NCBI GenBank assembly: GCA_046734335.1
Contig: JBKPRA010000072.1
Span: forward strand, 1 to 64,000
DNA: 64,000 nucleotides
Source of the DNA: DATBLE01 sp046734335
GTDB taxonomy: Bacteria > Actinomycetota > Thermoleophilia > Gaiellales > Gaiellaceae
Direction of reading: 5' to 3'
A program made the position numbers and the translations under genes. How positions within the stretch are numbered: position 1 is the first letter of the stretch; every line of letters starts with the position of its first letter. Below, in pieces: positions 1 to 8,498 of the stretch. Below the pieces are notes generated by a model. The model was not told the DNA's origin, made no database searches, and was given only the letters and a program-made list of their open reading frames with translations.

Positions 1-105
1 GCCGGTGACTTCTTCTACGTCCCGCCGGGACACGACAGCTGGGTCGTCGGCGACGAGCCGTACGTCTCCCTGCACATCGTCGGGAGCGAGGGCTACGCGA
101 CATGA
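1..105 (+). CDS. Cupin-like protein, C-terminal fragment
   Basis: Only the last 34 codons are in the window. They read like the closing strands of a small cupin barrel: a YVPPGHDSW turn (aromatic, Pro-Pro-Gly-His) followed by a short hydrophobic strand ending in SLHIVG. The stop TGA overlaps the ATG of the following dehydrogenase (ATGA), so the two are probably translationally coupled and in one operon. The metal-binding first half is outside the window, so the ligand and reaction cannot be judged. Small cupins often sit beside alcohol dehydrogenases, but no pathway can be named. Confidence 0.55.
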   Translation, partial: AGDFFYVPPGHDSWVVGDEPYVSLHIVGSEGYAT

Positions 106-1208
106 GGATCCGCGCCGCCGTCCTCGAGGAATTCGGGCAGCCGCTCGCTGTTCAGGAGGTCGACCTCGCCGAGCCGAAGGCGGGGGAGGCGCTTGTCCGG
201 CTGGCGGCGTGCGGCGTCTGCCACACCGACCTGTACACGGCTTCGGGCGCCGACCCGACCGGGTACGCGCCGTGCGTGCCTGGGCACGAGGGCGCCGGCG
301 TGGTCGAGGCCGTCGGCCCCGACGTGCGCTTCGTCCGGCCGGGCGACCACGTCGTCACGCTGTTCGCTCCGGAGTGCGGCGAGTGCATTCACTGCCGAAG
401 CCCGAGGACGAACCGCTGCGTGGCGATCCGCGACCAGCAGGGCCTCGGCTACCTCCCCGACGGCACGACCCGCTTCTTCCGGGACGGCGAGCCGCTGCGG
501 CACTTCATGGGCACGTCGACCTTCGCGGAGTACACGGTGATGCCCGAGATCGCGCTCGCGAAAGTGAGCCCGGAGGCGTCACTCGAGGGCTGCGCACCAT
601 TCGCCTGCGGCCTGTCCACCGGGATCGGCGCCGCGCTGAACACGGCGCAGGTCGAGCCAGGCTCGACCGTGGCGGTCTTCGGCTGCGGCCTCGTCGGCCT
701 CGGCGCGGTGATCGGCGCTCGGCTGGCCGGAGCAGATCGGATCGTCGCGCTCGACCTCTCCCACGAGCGCCTGGAGCAGGCTCGGCATCACGGCGCTACA
801 GACACGCGCGTCGCGGACGACGGAACGGTGGAGTGGATCCGTTCCGAGACGGGCGGGTTCGGCGCCGACTACGTGTTCGAGGCGACCGGCAACGTCGCGG
901 TCATGCGGCAGGCTGTCGAGGCCGCGCGCGAGGCTTGGGGGCTCGCGACCATGTGCGGCGTCGCCGGCAAGGGCGAGGTGTTAGAGGTCGTCCCCCGGCT
1001 CCTGATCACGGGCAGACGCGTGGCCGGTTCGTCGTTCGGCGGGGTCAAGGGCCGCACGCAGGTGCCGCAGTTCGTCGATCGCTGGCTGGCAGGCGAGATC
1101 GACGTCGATGCACTGATCTCGCACCGGATCTCACTCGACGAGGTGAACCGCGGGTTCGAGCTGATGGAAGCCCAGGACGGCATCCGCAGCGTGATCACGT
1201 TCGCGTAG
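102..1208 (+). CDS. Zinc-dependent alcohol dehydrogenase, medium-chain (MDR) family
   Basis: A 368-residue cytosolic NAD(P)-dependent alcohol/aldehyde oxidoreductase. The catalytic zinc ligands are visible as Cys40 (GVCHTD) and His62 (GHEGAG), with a third Cys in FACGLSTGIG. The structural zinc loop has four cysteines, 92, 95, 98 and 106. A Rossmann motif GCGLVGLGAV lies near residue 195, followed by the acidic end of strand 2 (VALD), which favours NAD over NADP. The GLSTG segment resembles class III enzymes (S-hydroxymethyl-thiol/formaldehyde dehydrogenase), so a mycothiol- or alcohol-specific role is possible; the substrate is not determined. Start ATG overlaps the upstream cupin stop. Confidence 0.88.
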   Translation: MRIRAAVLEEFGQPLAVQEVDLAEPKAGEALVRLAACGVCHTDLYTASGADPTGYAPCVPGHEGAGVVEAVGPDVRFVRPGDHVVTLFAPECGECIHCRSPRTNRCVAIRDQQGLGYLPDGTTRFFRDGEPLRHFMGTSTFAEYTVMPEIALAKVSPEASLEGCAPFACGLSTGIGAALNTAQVEPGSTVAVFGCGLVGLGAVIGARLAGADRIVALDLSHERLEQARHHGATDTRVADDGTVEWIRSETGGFGADYVFEATGNVAVMRQAVEAAREAWGLATMCGVAGKGEVLEVVPRLLITGRRVAGSSFGGVKGRTQVPQFVDRWLAGEIDVDALISHRISLDEVNRGFELMEAQDGIRSVITFA

Positions 1209-1290
1209 AGGCCGAAAAGCCTCCCGCTGTCCTTGTAACGACTGGTGCCGGAGTCATACTCGCCAGGACCGTAAACACGACAGGGAGGTG

Positions 1291-1689
1291 ATGGTGGCTT
1301 CGCCAAGGGCCTGGAGCGGCTGGATCGGCTTCGCCGGCCTGATGCTCATGATCATCGGCGCGATCGACTTCTTCGAGGGGTTGATCGCCGTCATCAGAGA
1401 CAACTACTACGCGGTGGCGAGAGGCCAGATCTTCATCATGGACACGACGAAGTGGGGCTGGATCACGATGATCCTCGGTGTGATCCTGTTCCTCGTCGGT
1501 CTCGGGCTGACCGGAGGCGCTGGATGGGCGCGGTGGGTTGCGATCATCCTGCTCGTGGTCAACCTGATCGCGCAGCTTTCATGGCTCGGCAACAGTGCAT
1601 ATCCGCTCTGGTCGCTGACCGTGATCGCCCTGGAGATCATCGTGCTCTTCGCGCTGACTGCGAGGTGGGAGGACGCCGGAGCGGTCTAG
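1291..1689 (+). CDS. Four-helix membrane protein, DUF7144-like
   Basis: About 130 residues with four predicted membrane helices: a FAGLMLMIIGAIDFFEGL-type first helix, an extracytoplasmic loop with Asn-Tyr-Tyr, then two hydrophobic helices around an R-W motif, and a last helix (SLTVIALEIIVLFAL). This pattern matches small actinobacterial membrane proteins grouped as DUF7144, whose function is unknown. A strong GGGAGG Shine-Dalgarno lies at 1283-1288; ATG 1291 is only two bases away and GTG 1294 has better spacing, so the true start may be one codon later. A hairpin terminator follows. The gene is probably a single transcription unit. Confidence 0.75.
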   Translation: MVASPRAWSGWIGFAGLMLMIIGAIDFFEGLIAVIRDNYYAVARGQIFIMDTTKWGWITMILGVILFLVGLGLTGGAGWARWVAIILLVVNLIAQLSWLGNSAYPLWSLTVIALEIIVLFALTARWEDAGAV

Positions 1690-1717
1690 GCCGGCAGGCG
1701 CTCGCTTCGAGAACCCG

Positions 1718-1743
1718 CTGGGGGACACTTCGGTGTCCCCCAG
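1718..1743 (+). terminator. Perfect 11-bp hairpin with TTCG tetraloop
   Basis: Left arm CTGGGGGACAC (1718-1728), loop TTCG (1729-1732) and exactly complementary right arm (1733-1743). The hairpin lies 29 bp after the DUF7144-like stop and just ahead of the CsoR operator. There is no T-run, so it is a likely but unproven terminator; high-GC actinobacteria often use such U-less hairpins. It belongs to the same style as the palindromes at 18309 and 31621. Confidence 0.65.
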
Positions 1744-1749
1744 CCGCGT

Positions 1750-1768
1750 AATACCCCCATGGGGTATT
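1750..1768. promoter_or_regulatory. CsoR-type operator
   Basis: A perfect inverted repeat, AATACCCC (1750-1757), CAT, GGGGTATT (1761-1768). The TACCCC/GGGGTA core matches known operators of copper-sensing CsoR repressors. It ends 10 bp before the csoR ATG, so it would overlap the csoR promoter and allow autoregulation of csoR and the downstream permease. Confidence 0.8.
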
Positions 1769-1778
1769 GTTGTCCTCG

Positions 1779-2069
1779 ATGGCGTATGGCTATGTGACCG
1801 GCAAGGACAGCCTCGTCAAGCGGCTCCACCGGATCGAGGGGCAGGTTCGGGGAATCGAACGGATGGTCGTCGAAGAGCGCTACTGCGTAGACGTCCTCAC
1901 CCAGATCGCCGCGGTTTCGACGGCGCTCGAGTCCGTGGCGCTGGAGATGCTCGACGACCATGTGAATCACTGTGTCGCCGGCGCCCTTGCCTCGGGTGAC
2001 GAGGACGACGCCAGGGTCAAGACCGACGAGCTGCTCGCCGCCGTCCGCCGCTTCGCCCGCACGCGTTGA
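1779..2069 (+). CDS. csoR: Copper-sensing transcriptional repressor CsoR
   Basis: A 96-residue all-helical regulator of the CsoR/RcnR family. With ATG 1779 as start, the three Cu(I) ligands fall at Cys36 (RYCVDVL), His61 and Cys65 (HVNHC), the same numbers as in Mycobacterium tuberculosis CsoR, which supports both the start and the copper assignment. The RLHRIEGQVRGIERM helix at 15-29 is the typical DNA-contact region. A TTG further upstream (1767) lies inside the operator and is unlikely. The palindromic operator directly upstream implies autorepression released by copper. The stop overlaps the next gene's ATG (TGATG), so the permease is coupled to it. Confidence 0.92.
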   Translation: MAYGYVTGKDSLVKRLHRIEGQVRGIERMVVEERYCVDVLTQIAAVSTALESVALEMLDDHVNHCVAGALASGDEDDARVKTDELLAAVRRFARTR

Positions 2070-3250
2070 TGCTGGCGGTCGACGTCGGCTCCGAGCTCGT
2101 CGACGCGCTCTCCTTCGCGTTCGGCATGTTCTGGGAAATCCTCTGGGCGCTGATCCTCGGATTCGCGCTGTCGGCGGTCGTGCAGGCGGTCGTCTCCAAG
2201 CGAGAGCTCCGCCGACTCCTCCCGGACGATTCGCCCCGCACGCTGGCCGTCGCCACCGGCCTCGGCGCCGCGTCGTCGTCGTGCTCCTACGCCGCAGTCG
2301 CGCTCGCCCGCTCGCTCTTTCGCCGCGGCGCCGACTTCACGGCCTCCATCGCCTTCGAGATCGCCTCGACGAACCTCGTCTTCGAGCTCGGAATCGTCAT
2401 CGCGCTCCTCCTGGGCTGGGAGTTCGTCGTCGGCGAGTTCGTCGGCGGCCCGCTGATGATCGTCCTGGTCGCCGTCGCGTTCCGGCTGTTCCTCCAGCGG
2501 CAGCTGGTCGGCGAAGCCCGCGAGCAGGCCAACCGTGGCCTGGTCGGCTCGATGGAAGGGCATGCCGAGATGGACATGTCAGCGGGCGGCAGCGGCTCGT
2601 GGTGGCAGCGCCTCCGGACGCCCCGCGGGCTCACCGCCACCGCCGACTACTTCGTCATGGACTGGGCGGCGATCTGGCGGGACATCGCAGTCGGCCTCCT
2701 CGTCGCCGGGGCGCTGGCCGCATGGGTGCCCGAGTCGTGGTGGCAGTCGCTGTTCCTGGTCGACCACCCGACCGCGGCCAAGGTCTGGGGACCTGTGATC
2801 GGGCCGCTGGTCGCGGTGATCAGCTTCGTCTGCTCGGTCGGGAACGTGCCGCTCGCCGCCGTACTGTGGAACGGCGGGATCAGCTTCGGGGGCGTGATCG
2901 CCTTCATCTTCGGCGACCTGATCATCGCGCCGATCCTGAACATCTACCGCAAGTACTACGGCCTACGGATGGCCGCGGTGCTGGCCGCGGTGCTGTACGT
3001 GACGATGGTTGCCGCGGGGTTCGCGGTCGAGCTTCTCTTCCAGGCGGCCGGCATCGTTCCGACCGAGCGCAACGCGAAGGTCGAGATGGCCACCGTCAGC
3101 TGGAACTACACGACGTACCTGAACGTGCTCTTCCTCAGCCTGGCCGCGGTGCTCGTCTGGCGCTACTTCCGGCGGGGAGGAGGGATCCCGATGCTGCGGA
3201 TGATGAACGCGCCCGCCGGAGAAGGGCACGGCCACCACCACGCCGGCTAG
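2069..3250 (+). CDS. Permease of the YraQ/SO_0444 (ArsP-1, PF03773) family, probable metal efflux
   Basis: A 393-residue polytopic membrane protein in two hydrophobic halves, separated by a cytosolic loop around residues 155-190. Family-type features are the cysteine loop SSSCSYAA near residue 70 and CSVGNVPLAAVLW near residue 255, in the pore-lining region. The C-terminus ends GHGHHHAG, a likely metal-binding tail. Members of this permease family export metals or metalloids. Because it is translationally coupled to csoR, copper (or another soft metal) export is the natural inference, but the substrate is not proven. The stop TAG shares the CTAG tetranucleotide with the stop of the convergent gene on the other strand. 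Confidence 0.8.
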   Translation: MLAVDVGSELVDALSFAFGMFWEILWALILGFALSAVVQAVVSKRELRRLLPDDSPRTLAVATGLGAASSSCSYAAVALARSLFRRGADFTASIAFEIASTNLVFELGIVIALLLGWEFVVGEFVGGPLMIVLVAVAFRLFLQRQLVGEAREQANRGLVGSMEGHAEMDMSAGGSGSWWQRLRTPRGLTATADYFVMDWAAIWRDIAVGLLVAGALAAWVPESWWQSLFLVDHPTAAKVWGPVIGPLVAVISFVCSVGNVPLAAVLWNGGISFGGVIAFIFGDLIIAPILNIYRKYYGLRMAAVLAAVLYVTMVAAGFAVELLFQAAGIVPTERNAKVEMATVSWNYTTYLNVLFLSLAAVLVWRYFRRGGGIPMLRMMNAPAGEGHGHHHAG

Positions 3251-5697
3251 CGACCGAGCGAGACGAGCCAGGTCAGCGAGCGGGCACGGCCGTAGCCGTC
3301 CACGCCCGCCAGGCGGAGCGTGTAGTTCCCCGAGCCGAGCAGGAAGGGGCCGAAGGCGACCCGCCCCGCGCGGCCGAGGAAGCGCTGGTTGACCAGCAGC
3401 CTCGTCCCACGAAACGTGCGGAGCCGACCGTCGTAGATCTGGTTCGCGCGGGCGTGCAACGTGACCGACCAGACGTCGCCCGCCCTGGTGACGGTCGGCG
3501 GCTCGCGCGTGAGCGTGAACGTCGGCGGCGGCGCGGCAGGCCCACAGCGTCCGAGGCAGGCCGGTGTCTTCAGCAGCCCGCCGGCGAGCCGTGTCTCGAA
3601 GACGTAGAAACCCGAGCGCGGCACCGGGAACGGCCCTATCCGGACCCGGCCGGCAGCCACTTTCGCCGCGACCGTCGTCACCGCGCGACCGGCCCTGATC
3701 CCGCGCACGCGGGCGGCTCCGCCCTTGGTGCTGACGAAGCGCAGCGTGACGCGATAGCCCGTGGCGGTCTTGACGACGATCGGGCGCCCGAGCGAGCGGA
3801 GCGTCGCCGTCTTCACCGGCGCGTTGCTGAACGTCGCGGTCGCGGTCTGGGCGGTGGAAAGCTTCACCGAGCAGATCGTCTTCTTCCCAGCGCACGCGCC
3901 GCTCCAGCCGAGGAACGTCTGCCCGGCACCGGGTTTCGCGGTCAACACTGCGGAGGCTCCCGCTTTGAAGTGCTGGACGCACGTCTTCGTCCCGCCGGTG
4001 CTCGCGCAGGCGCCGGCCGAGGTCGACACCGACCCGCGGCCGAGCACGCGAACGGTCAGCGTCCCGGGCGTTCCGGCAGTTGCGAACGTCGCCGACACGG
4101 TCTTCGCCGACGTCATGCTGACCGTGCAGGTGGCGGTCGTCCCGGTGCACGACCCGCCCCAGCCGCGGAAGGAGGCTCCCGAGGCGGGCGTCTGAGTCAG
4201 GACCGCGGTCGTCCCGGGCGTGAAGGTGGCGGTGCAGATGGTCGCCCCGTTGCCGCAGTTGATCCCGTTGCCCGTCACGCGGCCCGGCCCGGTGGACGTG
4301 ACCGTGAGCGCGAACGTGCTGGTGCCCCCCGAGAAGGCGGCGGTGACCGTCTTGGCCGCGTTGAACGTGACCGTGCAGGTCGGAACCGTGCCGGTGCACG
4401 TGCCGCCGCCCCAACCGGTGAACGTGGCGCCGCCCGAGGGCGTGGCCGTCAGCGTGACCGTGGAGTTCGCGAGGTGGCCGGCGCTCGTGCAGGTGGTGGC
4501 CCCGGAGCCGCAGCTGATCCCGCCGCCGGTCACCGTCCCGTTGCCGGTCACCGACACCGTCAAGGTGAAGCCGGTCCCAGTCGTACCGCCGCTGAACGTG
4601 GCGGTCACGCTCCTCGACTGGGTCATCGACACGGTGCAGGTCGTCGCGCTGCCGCCGCAGGCGCCGGTCCAGCCGGTGAAGGTGGCGCCGACCGCAGGGG
4701 TGGCGACGAGGGAGACGGTGGCGCCGGAGGCGAAGTTCGCCGAGCAGATGGAGGCGCCGCCGCCGCAGTTGATCGCGCCACTTCCGCCGGTGACGGCGCC
4801 GTTCCCGCTGATCGCCACGGCGAGGACGTTCGCCTGTGTGAACGTTGCCGTGACCGTCGCAGCCGCGGTCATGGTCACCGTGCACGTGGGCGCCGCGCCC
4901 GTGCAGCTGCCCGTCCAGCCACTGAACACGTACCCGTCGCTCGGCGAGGCGCTCAGAGTGACCGCCGAGTTCAGCGCCACGTTGGCGACGCAGGTACTTG
5001 GGCAGTTGATGCTCCCGCCGGAGACACGGCCACCGCCCGCGACGGTGACGGTGAGCTGCGCCGTCGAACCGCCCGCCGGTGCCCAGGCCGCGCCGACCTG
5101 GCGGTCGCCGTCCATCTGCACCGTGCAGGACACGGCCTGGCCGCTGCACTGGCCGCCCCAGCCCTGGAATACGCTGCCTGCCGCCGGAGTCTGGAAGACG
5201 GTCAGGGTCGAGCCGGTCGGGACGACCCAGGCACAGGACGTGCCACCGCTCGCGTTTCCACAGTCGATTTCGGCGCCGGGAGAGGTCACGTCTCCCTCGT
5301 CGCCGGTACCGGCCGAGCCGTCGTCCGCATAGGTCACGGAGAGCGTGCTCTGGGAGGTGCCGGATTTCGGGCTGAACTCGGCAACGGCGACGCTGTCTGC
5401 GCCGGAGCCGAGATCGCACGCCGTGTCCGTGGAACCGCTGCAGTCGCCCGACCAGGTTCCGGCTGCGAATCCGCTGCCGGGCTTCGCGGTCAGGACGACG
5501 TCCGTGGTGTCGCTGAAGGCCGCGTAGCATTTCGAGCTCCCGCCGCCGCAGCTGATCCCGGCCGGGGAGCTCTTGACGCTGCCCTTGCCCAGCACCTCGA
5601 CGGTGACGGTGCGCGTGGCGGTCGAGCCCGCCCCGGCGTTGACGACGCCCAGGACGAGCGCGACCAGCGCCAGCATTGGTACGACCCCACGCCTCAC
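3247..5697 (-). CDS. Exported protein with seven four-cysteine InlB-B-like repeats
   Basis: 816 residues. A signal peptide (positive start, then VPMLALVALVLGVVNAG) is followed by seven repeats of about 65 residues. Each has the pattern Cys...Cys (NCGxGAxxC), a TATPxxGxxFxGW core, a Cys...Cys pair (GACxGxxxTC) and a closing VTATFS strand. These match divergent InlB-B/bacterial-repeat domains found on surface proteins; the cysteine pairs suggest two disulfides per repeat. The C-terminal ~220 residues are a different module with a CLGRC motif, shared with the next gene and ending in a YGRxRxLTW segment. Function is unknown; adhesion or a cell-surface structural role is an inference. No sortase or anchor motif is visible. 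Confidence 0.75.
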   Translation of the reverse strand: MRRGVVPMLALVALVLGVVNAGAGSTATRTVTVEVLGKGSVKSSPAGISCGGGSSKCYAAFSDTTDVVLTAKPGSGFAAGTWSGDCSGSTDTACDLGSGADSVAVAEFSPKSGTSQSTLSVTYADDGSAGTGDEGDVTSPGAEIDCGNASGGTSCAWVVPTGSTLTVFQTPAAGSVFQGWGGQCSGQAVSCTVQMDGDRQVGAAWAPAGGSTAQLTVTVAGGGRVSGGSINCPSTCVANVALNSAVTLSASPSDGYVFSGWTGSCTGAAPTCTVTMTAAATVTATFTQANVLAVAISGNGAVTGGSGAINCGGGASICSANFASGATVSLVATPAVGATFTGWTGACGGSATTCTVSMTQSRSVTATFSGGTTGTGFTLTVSVTGNGTVTGGGISCGSGATTCTSAGHLANSTVTLTATPSGGATFTGWGGGTCTGTVPTCTVTFNAAKTVTAAFSGGTSTFALTVTSTGPGRVTGNGINCGNGATICTATFTPGTTAVLTQTPASGASFRGWGGSCTGTTATCTVSMTSAKTVSATFATAGTPGTLTVRVLGRGSVSTSAGACASTGGTKTCVQHFKAGASAVLTAKPGAGQTFLGWSGACAGKKTICSVKLSTAQTATATFSNAPVKTATLRSLGRPIVVKTATGYRVTLRFVSTKGGAARVRGIRAGRAVTTVAAKVAAGRVRIGPFPVPRSGFYVFETRLAGGLLKTPACLGRCGPAAPPPTFTLTREPPTVTRAGDVWSVTLHARANQIYDGRLRTFRGTRLLVNQRFLGRAGRVAFGPFLLGSGNYTLRLAGVDGYGRARSLTWLVSLGR

Positions 5698-5767
5698 GCT
5701 TTCACCCCGTCTCGTCTCCCCACGAGGGCGCCAGCTTAGACGCGATCTCGAGCATCCGCTAGATGTC

Positions 5768-7711
5768 TCACGGCAGCAGGGCGTACCAGGTCAGGGTCCG
5801 AACTCGTCCATAGCCGTCGGTGGCGACGAGCCCGATGCGGTAGCTGCCGGGAGTGAGCAGAAGAGTGCCAGGAGCGGTCGCTCCGGTGCGGATCGGGAAG
5901 CGGACCTCGCGGGCGAGCACCCTGCCGCGCAGGACCCGGACGACGGCCCCGGCCGGCTGCGACGAGCGGAAGTGAAGGGTGACCGACCAGAGCGTGCCCG
6001 CCTCGTCTACCGTCGGCTGCCCACGCGTAAGCGCGAACGGGCTCGAGGTCGCGCGCTCACCGCAGCGGCCGAGACATGCTGTCCAGCGCAGTGTGCGTCG
6101 GCCGAGCCTCAGGGCGAAGGTGTAAAAGCCGGGCTTCGCGACGGGGAAGGGACCGACCTTCGACGCGCCCACTGCGGCGTTGAACGCGAGTGCTGTCTGG
6201 ATCCGTCCCGCGCGCAGCGCCTGCACGCGGGCCCGTCCTCGTTCGGCGGTGCGGAAGTGGAGCGTGACCTGGAATCCGGCCGCCGTCCGCGAGACCACCG
6301 GCCGGCCGAGGCTCCGCAGGGCCGCAGATCCTGCCGCGGCCCCGGTGCCGCCGGCGAAGGCGGCGGTCACACGCTTCGCAGCGTCCATCTCCACCGTGCA
6401 GGTCGGTGTCTTGCCGCTGCAGGCCCCGCTCCAGCCGACGAACGTGGCACCTGGAGCGCGAGTCGCGGTCAGGCCGACGGTCGCTCCTTGTCGCTGCCTT
6501 GCCGTACACACGGTCCTGCCGTTGCCGCAGGCGATCCCGCCGCCGGTGACCGTGCCGTGGCCGGTGACCCCGACGGTCAGCGCGACCTGTGCACTCGAGC
6601 CGCCGGAGAAGGTGGCCGTCACGCTGCGGGCGGCGCTCATGGTCAACGAGCACGTCCGTGCGGAGCCGTTGCATGCCCCGCCCCAGGTCTGGAAGGTCTC
6701 GCCGGAGCTCGGCTCTGCCGTCAGCGTGACGTTCGTCCCGGAGGCCAGCGTGGCCGAGCACGCCGTCCCGCCTTCCCCGCAGGTCAGCCCGCCGCCGGTC
6801 ACCGTCCCGCTGCCGGTCACCGAGACGCTCAGCGGGAACGTGGTCGGCCCCGTGGAGCCCCCCGTGAAGTTCGCTGTGACGCTCTTGTCGCCGCTCATCG
6901 TCACCGTGCAGCTCGCTCCACTCGAGCTGGTGCAGCCGCTCCAGCTCGTGAATGCGCCGCCCGAGCCGGGAGTGGCGGTCAGAGAGACGTCCTGGCCGGA
7001 GTCCTCGTCGGCGCTGCAGCCGCTGGACGAGCCGCTCGTGCAGGCGATCCCTCCGCCGGTGACGGTGCCGTTCCCGTTCACGGAGACGGAGAGGCGTGGC
7101 TTCCGAAATGTTCCCGTCGCGGTCTTGTTGTCGTCCATCTGGAGTGTGCAGCTGCGCGACGTGCCGCTGCACGCGCCGCTCCAGCCGCCGAAGACGAAGC
7201 CCTCGTCGGGCGTTTCGACGACCGTCAACGTCGAGCCCAGCGTGACGTCGGTGGTGCAATCGGCGTCGCCCGTGTCGCAGTCGATGTCCTCGCCTGCGAT
7301 GTTGCCCCCGTCGCCCTGGGCGTCCCCGTTCGCCTTCACGCTGAGCGTCCTGTTACCCGGCGGCGTCGGCGTCGTGAAGGTGGCGATCACCTCGGAGTCG
7401 TCGTCGCTCGGGTCGATGTCGACCACGCAGGAGGTTCCTGTGCAGTCCCCGTTCCAGCCGGAAAACGTCCAGCTCGGGTCTGCCGGCGCAGCAGTGAAGA
7501 CGATGCTGCCGGTCGTGCCGCTGTACGAGGCGCGGCAGCGGGTTGCGCCCTTCCCGCAGTCGATCTGGTTCTTGTCGTCCTGTACGCCGCCGAGACCGAT
7601 CACCTGGACACGCACAGTCGTGGTCGTCGCCGCCTGCCCGACTGCGCCGCCGACCCCGATCGTGAGCGCCGCGAGCGCCACCGCGCTCCACGCTGCTGCT
7701 CTCGCCGCCAT
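5768..7711 (-). CDS. Exported protein with five four-cysteine InlB-B-like repeats (paralogue)
   Basis: 647 residues with a signal peptide (AAWSAVALAALTIGVGGAVGQA) and five four-cysteine repeats of the same type as the downstream neighbour. The same C-terminal module follows, with SLGRPVV, CLGRC and DGYGRVRTLTW landmarks. It lies 70 bp upstream of its paralogue on the same strand, so the pair looks like a tandem duplication with later change in repeat number (five versus seven). The first two repeats are more acidic (DDD-rich) than the rest. The pair may be one operon, as there is no hairpin in the 70-bp gap. Function unknown; surface-exposed role inferred. Confidence 0.75.
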   Translation of the reverse strand: MAARAAAWSAVALAALTIGVGGAVGQAATTTTVRVQVIGLGGVQDDKNQIDCGKGATRCRASYSGTTGSIVFTAAPADPSWTFSGWNGDCTGTSCVVDIDPSDDDSEVIATFTTPTPPGNRTLSVKANGDAQGDGGNIAGEDIDCDTGDADCTTDVTLGSTLTVVETPDEGFVFGGWSGACSGTSRSCTLQMDDNKTATGTFRKPRLSVSVNGNGTVTGGGIACTSGSSSGCSADEDSGQDVSLTATPGSGGAFTSWSGCTSSSGASCTVTMSGDKSVTANFTGGSTGPTTFPLSVSVTGSGTVTGGGLTCGEGGTACSATLASGTNVTLTAEPSSGETFQTWGGACNGSARTCSLTMSAARSVTATFSGGSSAQVALTVGVTGHGTVTGGGIACGNGRTVCTARQRQGATVGLTATRAPGATFVGWSGACSGKTPTCTVEMDAAKRVTAAFAGGTGAAAGSAALRSLGRPVVSRTAAGFQVTLHFRTAERGRARVQALRAGRIQTALAFNAAVGASKVGPFPVAKPGFYTFALRLGRRTLRWTACLGRCGERATSSPFALTRGQPTVDEAGTLWSVTLHFRSSQPAGAVVRVLRGRVLAREVRFPIRTGATAPGTLLLTPGSYRIGLVATDGYGRVRTLTWYALLP

Positions 7712-7775
7712 CCCCGCGATCCAGCTTAGCCTGGGTCGGCGACGGCCGTCCGCCCGGAACGGCCTGCTTCCGCGC

Positions 7776-7997
7776 TTAGCTCTTCCGCGCGGTTGCGCGC
7801 CCGCCCTTGCGCCCGGCGGCCTTCTTCTGCGCGGTCGTCCCGCCCTGCTTGGAGCTCGACCGCGAGGAGGACTTGCCGCCGCGGCTGGACGCGCCGGGGG
7901 AATTCGCGATCTTCGCGGCGCGCTCCTTGGACATGCCCTTCTCTTTCAGAGCCTCGTACTGCTTCTCGTTCTTGACGTTCGCCTTCTTGCTCGGCAT
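7776..7997 (-). CDS. Small basic Lys/Ser/Gly-rich protein (DUF7218-like)
   Basis: 73 residues. The N-terminal half contains KQYEALKEKGMSKERAAKIA, a conserved helix-turn-helix-like segment seen in small actinobacterial proteins of unknown function. The C-terminal half is a disordered Ser/Arg/Lys tail with KGG-like RKGGRA near the end. It may bind nucleic acid, as basic tails of this kind often do, but this is inference. It follows the CBS gene by 14 bp on the same strand and is probably co-transcribed with it. Start ATG 7997 is preceded by a GGGGAGG Shine-Dalgarno. Confidence 0.7.
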   Translation of the reverse strand: MPSKKANVKNEKQYEALKEKGMSKERAAKIANSPGASSRGGKSSSRSSSKQGGTTAQKKAAGRKGGRATARKS

Positions 7998-8011
7998 CAG
8001 CGGAACCTCCC

Positions 8012-8425
8012 CTACCTCGAAATCTGCTCGACCGTCTCCCCGACGCGCCGCTCGTCCGCGGACCGCGCGAGGTCGGCCTGGGCGACCACGCCGATCAGCG
8101 TCTCGCCCTCGACGACAGGCAGCCGGCGGACCTGGTTGCTCGCCATCAGGCCGAGTGCCTCGCCGATGTCCTGGTTCGGGCCGATCGTGACGAGGTCGTT
8201 CGACGCGATTTCGCCGACGGTTGTCGCGTGCGGATCCTTGCCCTCTGCGACCACGCGGATCGCGATGTCGCGGTCGGTCACGGTTCCGACCAGCCTCTGA
8301 TCCTGGACGACCGGGATCATCCCGGCATCCGCCTTCTTCATCAGCTTCGCCGCCTCGGCGGCGGTCTTGTTCGCCTCGACCGTCTCCGGGCTCGGCGTCA
8401 TCACCTCACGGATGTTCTTGGTCAT
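8012..8425 (-). CDS. Two-CBS-domain regulatory protein
   Basis: A 137-residue cytosolic protein consisting of a Bateman pair: CBS1 about residues 8-60 (VMTPSPETV ... GMIPVV ... GTVTDRDIA) and CBS2 about 72-128 (DLVTIGPNQDI ... VRRLPVVEGETLIGVVAQADLA). The Thr-Asp-Arg-Asp signature is the usual ribose/phosphate contact for adenosine nucleotides in CBS pairs. Stand-alone CBS proteins act as energy or stress sensors; no partner enzyme is fused here. A GGGGG-rich Shine-Dalgarno precedes ATG 8425. The small basic protein gene follows at once. The precise ligand cannot be stated. Confidence 0.88.
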   Translation of the reverse strand: MTKNIREVMTPSPETVEANKTAAEAAKLMKKADAGMIPVVQDQRLVGTVTDRDIAIRVVAEGKDPHATTVGEIASNDLVTIGPNQDIGEALGLMASNQVRRLPVVEGETLIGVVAQADLARSADERRVGETVEQISR

Positions 8426-8498
8426 CGCGCCCCCTTTTTCGGGTGCGGCCTTCCCGCCCGTCAGGCGCTGAAACGTCCGATCAGTCCGTGCCCGCCGG

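Noticed and set aside
1972..5739. Very long plus-strand open frame (1255 codons) across the permease and repeat-protein genes
   Set aside because: It is Arg/Gly/Ala/Pro-rich, has no domain, and is antisense to the signal-peptide-bearing repeat protein and out of frame with the permease; a typical high-GC shadow.
3247..7711. Repeat DNA as possible CRISPR or mobile repeats
   Set aside because: The repetition is at protein level with diverged codons inside two secreted-protein genes; no direct DNA repeats with spacers.
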